64,000 nucleotides of DNA from Streptomyces fragilis. GTDB lineage: Bacteria; Actinomycetota; Actinomycetes; Streptomycetales; Streptomycetaceae. Numbering within the stretch: the stretch's first letter is position 1; each line of letters opens with the position of its first letter. The notes beneath the pieces are model-generated. The model was not told where the DNA came from, did no database searches, and worked only from the letters and a program-made list of their open reading frames with translations. Below are positions 26,870 through 34,005 of the stretch, piece by piece. The translations under genes were made by a program, and so were the position numbers. The DNA is taken from contig NZ_BEVZ01000002.1 in assembly GCF_003112515.1 (NCBI RefSeq), forward strand, positions 496,001 through 560,000, in the 5' to 3' direction.

Positions 26870-27840
26870 CGGACACCCTCCTCGTACATCTGGCGAGCCT
26901 TGTTCGCCGTCCTGTCCTTCGCGGCCTTCTCCTTGCTGATCTTCAGCGAGTTCTTCTTGATTCCTTCCACCTGCTCCGCCCGTTCGGCGGAGCTCCAGAT
27001 GCCGATCAGATCGGTCTCCTTCTTGCACTCGACGTCGGCCACCGCGTGCTCGATCTCCTCCGCGCCGGGGGTGGGGGCGGAGATCGAGATTCCCGGTGCG
27101 TCGATGTCTTCGAGGGGGTGATCCCTCTTGTAGCCCTTCTTCTTCATGCAGGAGGACCACTCGGTGATCGCCTTGACGACTTCCGGCCTTTCCTGCGCCT
27201 GGTCGAAGGACTCGAGGCTGAGGCGTAGCGCTTCGGGAGTCACCGGGGGAGGCAGCATGCGGCGTACCTCTTCGCGGCAGCCGCCGTTCGGTACGGTCTG
27301 CCCCTGATAGGCGCCGTCCTCGAGCTCGGCTCCCTTGCCGGTGAAGACCGAGGTCTCGGCTCCGGGTGCCGGCTCCCAGTGGGGAGGTTCCGGCACGTCG
27401 TCCGGGAGGTGATAACCGAACTCGGCGGCGGAAACCGGGTCCGAAAGGCCGTAACGGCGCCCCAACGCCGCGTTCGTCTGCGCGGCTACGGTGCGCTCGT
27501 CGACGCGGGGAGGGCCGAAGTCCTCGAATCCGTAGCGCGCCATGCACGTGCGCCATTCGTCCTGGACCGCCACCTGCCAGGTGTAGTTCTCCAAAGGACT
27601 GGAGACGTACTCGTCCAGAGGAAGGGCGAGTCCCTTGGCCAGACCTCGCGTGGGTGTGAGCGGAAGTGCGCCGAGAGCCGGCCGTTTCGCCGTGGGCGCC
27701 TGGTTCCCGGCGGATTGGGGGGCGGCGTCCGATGCCCCATGACTTCCGTATCCGGCGACGAGAGCCGTCACCAGGGCGGCGGCTCCGGCGAAGCCGGCCG
27801 TCGCTCTGGTGGCTAATTTCCTACCGATCCTGCTGTCCAA
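26866..27840 (-). CDS. Membrane-anchored or exported protein of unknown function
   Basis: About 324 residues, with an N-terminal hydrophobic helix (TAGFAGAAALVTALVAGYG) and no lipobox. Two WxxCM-type blocks, DEWRTCMARYGF and EWSSCMKKKGY, plus single Cys residues suggest disulfides in an extracytoplasmic domain; the C-terminus is a Lys/Glu/Ala-rich helix. The start is uncertain: TTG at 27840 has GGAGGA at good spacing, while the GTG at 27849 overlaps that site. A TTA codon lies at 27816-27814 (ninth codon from the TTG). First gene of the secreted-protein group, with a promoter candidate at 27954-27982. Confidence 0.68.
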   Translation of the reverse strand: MDSRIGRKLATRATAGFAGAAALVTALVAGYGSHGASDAAPQSAGNQAPTAKRPALGALPLTPTRGLAKGLALPLDEYVSSPLENYTWQVAVQDEWRTCMARYGFEDFGPPRVDERTVAAQTNAALGRRYGLSDPVSAAEFGYHLPDDVPEPPHWEPAPGAETSVFTGKGAELEDGAYQGQTVPNGGCREEVRRMLPPPVTPEALRLSLESFDQAQERPEVVKAITEWSSCMKKKGYKRDHPLEDIDAPGISISAPTPGAEEIEHAVADVECKKETDLIGIWSSAERAEQVEGIKKNSLKISKEKAAKDRTANKARQMYEEGVR

Positions 27841-27953
27841 TGCGTTCACTCCTCCGGAGTTGCGGTGTGCGCGGGCAGCGCTGAGCCCGGGTGCGTCACG
27901 AGATCGGCCGATCGGCAGCACGCTGTGACACGACCCGTGAGCCCGGCGTGATG

Positions 27954-27982
27954 ATCCTGTGGTCGAGGAGCGGCAAAGTCAA
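27954..27982 (-). promoter_or_regulatory. Candidate sigma-70-type promoter for the secreted-protein operon
   Basis: On the minus strand TTGACT (27982-27977), a 17-nt spacer and CAGGAT (27959-27954) form a plausible -35/-10 pair about 107 nt before the TTG start at 27840. The -35 box lies inside the 22-nt element shared with the XRE promoter region, so both directions may answer to the same regulator. Confidence 0.5.
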
Positions 27983-27989
27983 CTGCTGT
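27968..27989 (+). promoter_or_regulatory. Shared 22-nt element, copy 1 (before FAD monooxygenase)
   Basis: The core aagtcaactgctgt (27976-27989) plus an 8-nt flank match the minus-strand element at 33266-33287 at 19 of 22 positions. Its end is 102 nt before the monooxygenase ATG; the other copy ends 104 nt before the XRE start. Likely an operator or shared promoter part for the cassette. Confidence 0.65.
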
Positions 27990-28091
27990 ATTCACTTGTG
28001 GCTACTAAGGAATCCATGGATCATGGCCCGGGGCGACACGAAGTCCAGGGCGTGATGACAGGTGTGCACCACCCGGACCGGGGGAGGGGTC

Positions 28092-29489
28092 ATGGCACGC
28101 AGGGCTGTCGTCATCGGGGCGGGGCTGGGCGGGTTGCTGAGCGCGGTGGCTCTCATCGGCCACGTCGACGAGATCGTCGTGGTGGAACGCGACGAGCTGC
28201 CGGACGCACCTGCCGCGAGGAGAGGTCTGCCCCAAGGACGGCACGCGCACATTCTGCTGCCGAGCGGGCGGGAGGCGATCGAGGCCCTGCTCCCCGGTCT
28301 GGACCTGCGGCAGGAGGTGCTGGAGGCAGGAGGCCGCGAGATCTCCCTGTTGTCCGACGCCGTGATGACCGGTCCCGCCGGCTGGTTCCGGCGCTGGCCA
28401 GGGAGGAGCCACCGCCTCCTCACCTGCAGCCGGGACTTCCTCGACTGGACGATCAGGCGTCGCGTGCTGGCACACCCCACGGTCAGGCTCCGCAGGGCGA
28501 CCGTCACCGGTCTCTCGGGCGGCGCGGACAGGGTCGAGGGGGTCCGTACAGGTGCCGTCACGCAGCCGGCCGACCTCGTCGTGGACGCGAGCGGGCGAGG
28601 CTCCCGGGTCACGCACTGGCTCAGCCGTCCGGGAACCACCACGATCCCTGCGCGTGTGGTCGATGCGGGTCTGGTCTACGCGAGTCGCGTCTACCGTGTC
28701 CCTGCCGGGGCCGAGGACTTCCCCCTGGTCCTGCTGCAGGCCCGCCCGGACCCGACAGCACCGAGCAGGTCCGCCGCCCTCGTCCCCGTCGAGGGGGGTA
28801 GATGGATCGTGAGCCTGAGCGGCAGCCGGGGCGGGGAGCCCCCCGCGGCGGCGGAGGACTTCGTCTCCTTCGCCCTGCGCCTGCGCCACCCCTTGGTGGG
28901 TCAGGTGATCTCAGGTGCCGTGCCGCTGTCCCGGGTGTCTCTGACCCGCAGTACGCGCAACGGGCGGCGCTACTACGAGAGGGCCGCGCACTGGCCGGAC
29001 GGCCTGGTCGTGCTGGGTGACGCCGTGGCCTCCTTCAACCCGGTCTACGGCCAGGGGATGAGCGTGGCGGCGCTGAGCGCCCGGGCGCTGATGAGGCACG
29101 TCACGCAAGGAGACATCGGGAAGCGGGGATTCGCCCGCCGGGTGCAGCGCGCGATCGGCAGGGAGGTGGACGCGGCCTGGGCTCTCAGCACCTCTCAGGA
29201 TCGGTGGGTTCCGGCCGTCAGGGGCGACGGACCGTCGCTGTTCGACCGCCTGCTGGCGGGTTACACCGGCCGCATGGCTCGTGTGGCGACCAGCTCGTCC
29301 CGGGTGTCCGCGGCCATGTGCGACGTCACCACCCTGCGGGCGAAGGGCACGAGCCTGCTACGTCCGTCCCTGCTGGCCGCCACCGTCGCCGGTCCACGGC
29401 TCCCGCCGCTCGACGGACCGCCGCTGACCGAGCACGAATGGTCGGTGGTGCGAAGCCTGGACCGGACGGCCCGGCGTGGAGGAGGGTGA
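28092..29489 (+). CDS. FAD-dependent monooxygenase/oxidoreductase (PHBH-like fold)
   Basis: A 465-residue flavoprotein with N-terminal GxGxxG motif VVIGAGLGGLLSAVAL, RGLPQGRHAHILLPSGREAIEALLPG, DLVVDASGRGSRVTHWL and the second FAD-binding motif VVLGDAVASFNPVYGQGMSVAA. These are group A flavin monooxygenase features, the kind acting on polyketides, aromatics or prenyl chains. A purine-rich ribosome site lies right before the ATG at 28092. The gene faces the DUF6545 genes and its last 132 bases overlap the 3' end of the nearer one. The substrate is unknown; context suggests making or modifying a small signal (speculative). Confidence 0.85.
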   Translation: MARRAVVIGAGLGGLLSAVALIGHVDEIVVVERDELPDAPAARRGLPQGRHAHILLPSGREAIEALLPGLDLRQEVLEAGGREISLLSDAVMTGPAGWFRRWPGRSHRLLTCSRDFLDWTIRRRVLAHPTVRLRRATVTGLSGGADRVEGVRTGAVTQPADLVVDASGRGSRVTHWLSRPGTTTIPARVVDAGLVYASRVYRVPAGAEDFPLVLLQARPDPTAPSRSAALVPVEGGRWIVSLSGSRGGEPPAAAEDFVSFALRLRHPLVGQVISGAVPLSRVSLTRSTRNGRRYYERAAHWPDGLVVLGDAVASFNPVYGQGMSVAALSARALMRHVTQGDIGKRGFARRVQRAIGREVDAAWALSTSQDRWVPAVRGDGPSLFDRLLAGYTGRMARVATSSSRVSAAMCDVTTLRAKGTSLLRPSLLAATVAGPRLPPLDGPPLTEHEWSVVRSLDRTARRGGG

Positions 29490-30644
29490 TCCAGCGCCCC
29501 GATGCGTGCGGATGCCGGCCATCCGCCCCGTCAGTGCTCTCGCGATGTCCACCAGGTCACCGGTCACCGTCGGCGTCTCGGGGTGCGCAGGGGGGCCCGG
29601 CGACACCGGCGGCTGTGCTCGGCGGCACCTCGCAACGGCGGCCAGGATCATCGCCGCGTCGGCCCACGCGGTGGCCTCGGCAGCACTCGCCCCGCGGGCC
29701 AGGGCGGTGGCTCGAGCCTCCTCACGGACGTCTGCTGCGAAGTAGCCGCGGCAGGCGACCAGACGGTCGTATATGTAGGTCTGCCGCTCGGTGAGGCGCA
29801 GGCGGACGGCGGGGCGCCACGGTGACATCGGCAGCGGCGGCGGGCTCGTCGCGGTAGGTACGGTGCTCACGGCCCGAGCCAGTGGAGCGAGCCGGAAGTA
29901 GCGCACGGCCTCCTTCCCGCTACGGGCCACCAGGGGAAAGAGGATGCCCGTCCACCCGAGGGCGGCACCGGGCACGATCACCGCACGAGCCACGTCCACG
30001 AGGGTGTCCCATGACTGGCCCGCCCATCGCCCGGCGACCGCCAGGGCCATCATCAGGTCATATCCGATCAGATGCGTCAGGTAGCCGGCCGACAAGATCC
30101 TCAGTCCTGGCCGGAGAGCGTCGTGCACCTGCGCGGACCACCGCCAGCACATGCGGCTGACGACCGCGGACGCCAGGGCGTGCGCCGCCAGGTACAGGAC
30201 CAGCATCTCCCTGATGCAGGGAGTCGCGGCGTAGTGGAGATCGAAGTCCGTCGTCTTCTCCACCGGAGCACGGCCTGCCGCGAACAGCAGGACCATGAGG
30301 ACGCAGACGGAGCCGTAGGCGGCGGCCGTCGTCCGCACCAGCCGGCGCACCCGTTCCTCCGGTCCTCCGCGCCAGTGGAGAACCAGCATGATCGAGAAGC
30401 CGGAGAACATGGTCAGCAGGACGTAGACGACGGGAGCTGCGAAGTTGTCGACCCCGGTCCGGGCGTTGAGCCACCTGATGGACGGTTGGGCGGTGGCGCA
30501 CAGCACGCCCCCGGCGGTGACCAGCAGCGCCCACGTGAGAAGGAGCAGCTTGTCGCGGCCCCTGGTCCGGGCGACGGCGGGCACTTTCAGGACGCCGGCC
30601 GTGAGCAGCAGAGCCCCGGACAGGTACATGGCGCCGGTGGTCAT
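29358..30644 (-). CDS. DUF6545 / MAB_1171c-family 7-TM protein, copy 1
   Basis: A 428-residue protein with about seven membrane helices in residues 1-240 and a soluble C-terminal domain (RLTERQTYIYDRLVACRGYF...WADAAMILAAVARCR) seen in actinobacterial proteins annotated MAB_1171c family putative transporter. The conserved loop DFDLHYAATPCIREMLVLYLAAH is shared with copy 2. The last ~40 residues are low-complexity and antisense to the monooxygenase 3' end (29358-29489). Function unknown; seven helices plus a cytosolic domain could suit a sensor as well as a transporter. Confidence 0.82.
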   Translation of the reverse strand: MTTGAMYLSGALLLTAGVLKVPAVARTRGRDKLLLLTWALLVTAGGVLCATAQPSIRWLNARTGVDNFAAPVVYVLLTMFSGFSIMLVLHWRGGPEERVRRLVRTTAAAYGSVCVLMVLLFAAGRAPVEKTTDFDLHYAATPCIREMLVLYLAAHALASAVVSRMCWRWSAQVHDALRPGLRILSAGYLTHLIGYDLMMALAVAGRWAGQSWDTLVDVARAVIVPGAALGWTGILFPLVARSGKEAVRYFRLAPLARAVSTVPTATSPPPLPMSPWRPAVRLRLTERQTYIYDRLVACRGYFAADVREEARATALARGASAAEATAWADAAMILAAVARCRRAQPPVSPGPPAHPETPTVTGDLVDIARALTGRMAGIRTHRGAGSPSSTPGRPVQASHHRPFVLGQRRSVERREPWTGDGGGQQGRT

Positions 30645-30716
30645 CGGCGTCGCCTCCGACTGGTGCGCACGGAGCGGGTCCTTGGCCTGGCAGTGATCAT
30701 CTACGGTGCCGCCGGG

Positions 30717-31901
30717 CTACTTGAGGAAGACGTCACGCAGCGCGTCGCCGCTGAGCGCGGTGACAGGGGCGACGGGCCGTGCGGGGAAAGCCCGGATGAT
30801 CAGAGTCGCGCGCACCGCCTCCGACAGCTGCACCAGAGCGGGCTCCTCGAGGGGCACGCTCCCCCGATGCCCGGCGGGAACGACCTCGCGGTCAGGGCGG
30901 GTCGCGTGGGTCACCATGGCGGCAGCGGCGAAGATCTCGGCGCGCCGTGGATCGAGACCCGCCTCGCACAGCTCCTGGTGGACCCGGCTGCGTACGCGGT
31001 CGTCCAGATGGTCCCCCAGACGGTGGAGGGCGTCATGGATGGCGCTCACGCGCCGTGCGAGGTGGAGGTTGACGTCCAGCGCCGAGATGCCGCCCAGGCG
31101 GACGGCGCAGCGGCCGCCGTCCGCCACCACCAGGCGGTACAGCGGTCCCAGGGCGCGAGCCACGCGCAGGCTGTCGAGCCGGCGGCCCAGCGCGGGAAGG
31201 ACGTAGCCCATCATGACGAAGCCCGCCCCCGCCGCGACGAGCGAGGGCGCTACCTGGGTGCTCAGCGCGTCCCAGGCGTGGCCGCTCCAACGGCCGCTCA
31301 CCGCTATCAGTTTGCAGACGCTGTAGCCGGTCACGCTGGCCCAGCCGACGGCGAGGAAGAGGAGGGACCCGCGTACCCAGCCTCCGGCCGCGCGGGACCA
31401 CTTGACGCAGAGAACACAGGTCGTCGAAGCGGCGGCGAGGTGGGCCGAGAGGTACAGCACGATCAACTCCCTGATGGCGGGAGTCGTGGAGTAGTAGGTG
31501 TCGAAGTCCGTGGGACGCGCCACCGGAGCCTCGCCGGCGGCGAACAGACTGAACAACGCGACCGCCACCGCCACGTACGCCGTCCCGCACGCGCGGATCG
31601 CCCGACGAGCGCGGTGGGTGGATCCGCCGTACCACCGGATCATCAGTGACAGGGACGCGGCGCTGAAGGCCATCATCGCGCTGTAGGTCAGGGGCGCCGC
31701 GGCGTTCGGCACGGATGTGATCCTGTTGATGACGGCAATGGTCGGTGGCGCGGCCAGGGCGAAGCAGCAGCTGCCCAGAAGCGCCACGCTGGCGATGGAG
31801 CGTCTCAGCGGGTCCTGCCGCAGGGCCCTCACCCCGGGCCACTGGGCCGCCACGCCCGCCAGGAGCACCGCCGCCGCGCCGTAGAAGATCCATGACTCCA
31901 T
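30717..31901 (-). CDS. DUF6545 / MAB_1171c-family 7-TM protein, copy 2
   Basis: A 394-residue paralogue of the downstream gene: about seven helices, then a soluble region ending in a DUF6545-type segment (RRVSAIHDALHRLGDHL...AAAAMVTHATRPDREVVP). The loop DFDTYYSTTPAIRELIVLYLSAH and SGRWSGHAWDAL match copy 1 (GRWAGQSWDTL). ATG at 31901 lies one base past the stop of the HExxH gene, so translation is coupled. The pair looks like an old tandem duplication that has diverged, possibly forming a heteromer. Confidence 0.82.
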   Translation of the reverse strand: MESWIFYGAAAVLLAGVAAQWPGVRALRQDPLRRSIASVALLGSCCFALAAPPTIAVINRITSVPNAAAPLTYSAMMAFSAASLSLMIRWYGGSTHRARRAIRACGTAYVAVAVALFSLFAAGEAPVARPTDFDTYYSTTPAIRELIVLYLSAHLAAASTTCVLCVKWSRAAGGWVRGSLLFLAVGWASVTGYSVCKLIAVSGRWSGHAWDALSTQVAPSLVAAGAGFVMMGYVLPALGRRLDSLRVARALGPLYRLVVADGGRCAVRLGGISALDVNLHLARRVSAIHDALHRLGDHLDDRVRSRVHQELCEAGLDPRRAEIFAAAAMVTHATRPDREVVPAGHRGSVPLEEPALVQLSEAVRATLIIRAFPARPVAPVTALSGDALRDVFLK

Positions 31902-31902
31902 G

Positions 31903-32556
31903 TCAGGTCCACGAGCCAGGGCCGACCGAGTCCTGGATGCGCCATCCGACGTCATGGCCGGGGCGGTGGTGTTGCATCCGCAGCAGCCGCAGGTCGGTGG
32001 CGAAGCGGAGCCCGAACGCCTCCGCCTCCGCCTCCTGTTCCTGGTGGAAGTCGCTGCGGGCCATGACGGATAAGTGCTCGTGTCGCGGACCCGCGAGTCG
32101 CAGGGCGGCCACGGCCGAGTGCAGCGCCCGGTGCGCGTCGGACCGAGCGGCTGCCCGCAGTCCCGTCGCGGTGTGCACGCCCTCATGTCCGCGCAGCATG
32201 TGCCATATCTCGTGTCCGAGGATCACGTCCTCGTGCTCCCGCCCCGCGGCATCGCGCCGCACGGCTATGACGTCCATGTCGGGCAGGTTGAGCCACAGGC
32301 CGCTGACGGTCTCCGGGGGGAAGTCGGCGCGTCGCAGGACGACGGGGCGGTCCCGCATCCGGCTCAGGACGACCGCCAGGGCCTCGAAGAGATCGTCGTC
32401 CGAGGACCCCGATCGCCGTACGCCGCGGATCAGCGTGGAGCTCACCCGGTTCATCTCCCGGACGCGGCTCTTCACGCCGTTCCGTCCGACCCGGCGCCCC
32501 CATGACCACGGGTTGCTGCGGCGCCCGTCGGACGGCGGCCGATGTGCGGAGTTCAC
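31903..32556 (-). CDS. ImmA/IrrE-like HExxH protein (regulatory protease candidate)
   Basis: A 217-residue protein with a zinc-peptidase motif VILGHEIWHMLRGH (His115, Glu116, His119) and downstream Glu/His-rich helix FHQEQEAEAEAFGLRFATDL, consistent with ImmA/IrrE-type metallopeptidases that cleave XRE-type repressors. The GTG at 32556 overlaps the XRE stop (GTGA). Codon 162 is TTA (32073-32071), so translation may depend on bldA tRNA. Coupling to the XRE gene suggests it acts on that regulator; this is inference from family and order. Confidence 0.82.
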   Translation of the reverse strand: MNSAHRPPSDGRRSNPWSWGRRVGRNGVKSRVREMNRVSSTLIRGVRRSGSSDDDLFEALAVVLSRMRDRPVVLRRADFPPETVSGLWLNLPDMDVIAVRRDAAGREHEDVILGHEIWHMLRGHEGVHTATGLRAAARSDAHRALHSAVAALRLAGPRHEHLSVMARSDFHQEQEAEAEAFGLRFATDLRLLRMQHHRPGHDVGWRIQDSVGPGSWT

Positions 32557-33161
32557 GGGCGTCGAAGCTCCTCTCGGACCTGCGCTTCCAGGGTGGCCAC
32601 GAAGCCCTCGACGAGCCGCCACTTGTCATCGGGCAGAGCCGCTGCCGACCGGAGCGTCACCGCGCGTCGGTGCGTGAAGGCCTCCTCGCCGGCCTCTCGC
32701 TGCAGGGCGGCCAGCACCGGCTGCAGTGCCTGGTCGAGGGCCATCTCGGGGGCGGCCGAGAGCCACCCGTTCTCCGCTCCGAAGAAGAAGCGTTCGACGC
32801 CGGCCTGCGTGCTGGCCAGGGGTCCGCCGGTGCGACGGTGCTCGGTGTTCCGTCTGCGCACCAGGTTGGACAGTGACGCCTTGGTCGCTCCGAAGCTCCT
32901 GGCGATCTCCTCGTACGAGTAGCGCCGTCCGTCGGGTCGCCGCCGGGTGTCGCGCAGGTGCTCGAAGCGCCGGATGATCCGGTCCGTGACGGACTCCTCG
33001 GGCGGCGTCCGGCCGGCGAGGAGCGCCTCGACGACGTCGACGGGGACACCGCTGGTCACCGACAGCTGGGCGGTGTCCAGGACGTCGTCCCGGCTCCTGT
33101 CTCCGAGGAGGCCATCGATGCCTGCCAACGTGTCGGCCAGCATCTGACGTGGATTCTGCAC
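32553..33161 (-). CDS. XRE-type HTH regulator
   Basis: A 202-residue DNA-binding protein. The HTH lies at about residues 82-115: RYSYEEIARSFGATKASLSNLVRRR. An upstream helical part (SGVPVDVVEALLAGRTPPEESVTDRI) also resembles an HTH half. The C-terminal half is helical with many Glu and Arg. Start is taken as GTG 33161 with GGAGT at good spacing; ATG 33143 is possible. It heads the XRE-ImmA-DUF6545x2 operon, and the shared 22-nt element lies 104 nt upstream, a natural binding-site candidate. Confidence 0.8.
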   Translation of the reverse strand: MQNPRQMLADTLAGIDGLLGDRSRDDVLDTAQLSVTSGVPVDVVEALLAGRTPPEESVTDRIIRRFEHLRDTRRRPDGRRYSYEEIARSFGATKASLSNLVRRRNTEHRRTGGPLASTQAGVERFFFGAENGWLSAAPEMALDQALQPVLAALQREAGEEAFTHRRAVTLRSAAALPDDKWRLVEGFVATLEAQVREELRRP

Positions 33162-33265
33162 CGGCGGGACTCCAGGGGAAGCAAGGACGACTGGGTAACG
33201 CGACGATAGCCCTGACGCCACCGGCTGGCCATGGACCCGGGCATCACCGGTGGCCGCGGAAGGCC

Positions 33266-33287
33266 ACAGCAGTTGACTTCACCTCTC
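33266..33287 (-). promoter_or_regulatory. Shared 22-nt element, copy 2 (before XRE operon)
   Basis: On the minus strand this carries the same core aagtcaactgctgt (33279-33266) and a similar 8-nt flank as 27968-27989. It ends 104 nt before the XRE GTG. The rest of the 475-bp gap 33162-33636 contains a terminator (33549-33584) and no gene I can support. Confidence 0.65.
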
Positions 33288-33548
33288 ACCCACGTGCGGA
33301 ATCCTTACGCCAGGCTACCGGAGGACCTCGGAGCGTCGCGGGTGCGGTCCGGTGGAGGGCCGCGGGCCGCCCCGACGTGGCAGCTCCGGGAGAGGCCCGC
33401 GGTACCGCGATCCGCAGGTGGCTGCGCGGCCGTGGCACGTGGAGGTGGGCGCGTCGTCGGCCTGCCCGCCGGTCGGGACGAACGCCGGCGGGCGACAGCG
33501 GCCGTCGGCCGTGAGGTGCATTCCTGGTGGCCGGGTCTCCGCGGGACC

Positions 33549-33584
33549 GGCCGACGGCAGGGCCGGCCGGCCGTGCCGTCGGCC
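33549..33584 (-). terminator. Hairpin terminator after STAS gene
   Basis: An 11-bp perfect stem (33549-33559 with 33574-33584) with a 14-nt GC-rich loop lies 53 bases past the STAS gene stop on the minus strand. Confidence 0.6.
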
Positions 33585-33636
33585 GCCCACGGCGCCGGCC
33601 GTCGCCGGGAAGGTGCCGCCCCGGCGAGCAAGGGCT

Positions 33637-34005
33637 TCAGGCGGTGGTGGGATTGCCTTGGCGTGCGGCGAGCGCGGCGTCGGCGCTGGGATGGGCGGGC
33701 AGGAAGGTGTCCATTCCGGTGACGCTGAGCAGGCGGCCCAGCCGGTCGGGGATGGCCGCCAGGGTCAGGGAGCCGTCGGCGTCCTTGGCGCAGCGCCAGA
33801 TGCCGATGAGGGCACCCAGGCCGGAGGAGTCGCAGAAGGTGACGCTCGCCAGGTCGGCGACCAGGTCGGCGTGGCCCTTCGCGATGAGTTCCAGGGCGCG
33901 GGCCCGCACGGCGGGTGCGGTGGTGATGTCGAAGTCGCCGGACAGGGCGATCACGGCCAGGGTGCCGTCGATGTGCGGGACGTCGATGTGGAATGCGGCG
34001 GTCAT
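33637..34005 (-). CDS. STAS-domain anti-sigma factor antagonist
   Basis: A 122-residue SpoIIAA/RsbV-type protein: VIALSGDFDITTAPAVRARALELIAKG and the phosphorylation site region VTFCDSSGLGALIG. It would be phosphorylated by an anti-sigma kinase and dephosphorylated by the partner phosphatase. The ATG overlaps the stop of that phosphatase gene (ATGA), so the two form a unit. The cognate anti-sigma and sigma factors are not in the window. Confidence 0.92.
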   Translation of the reverse strand: MTAAFHIDVPHIDGTLAVIALSGDFDITTAPAVRARALELIAKGHADLVADLASVTFCDSSGLGALIGIWRCAKDADGSLTLAAIPDRLGRLLSVTGMDTFLPAHPSADAALAARQGNPTTA

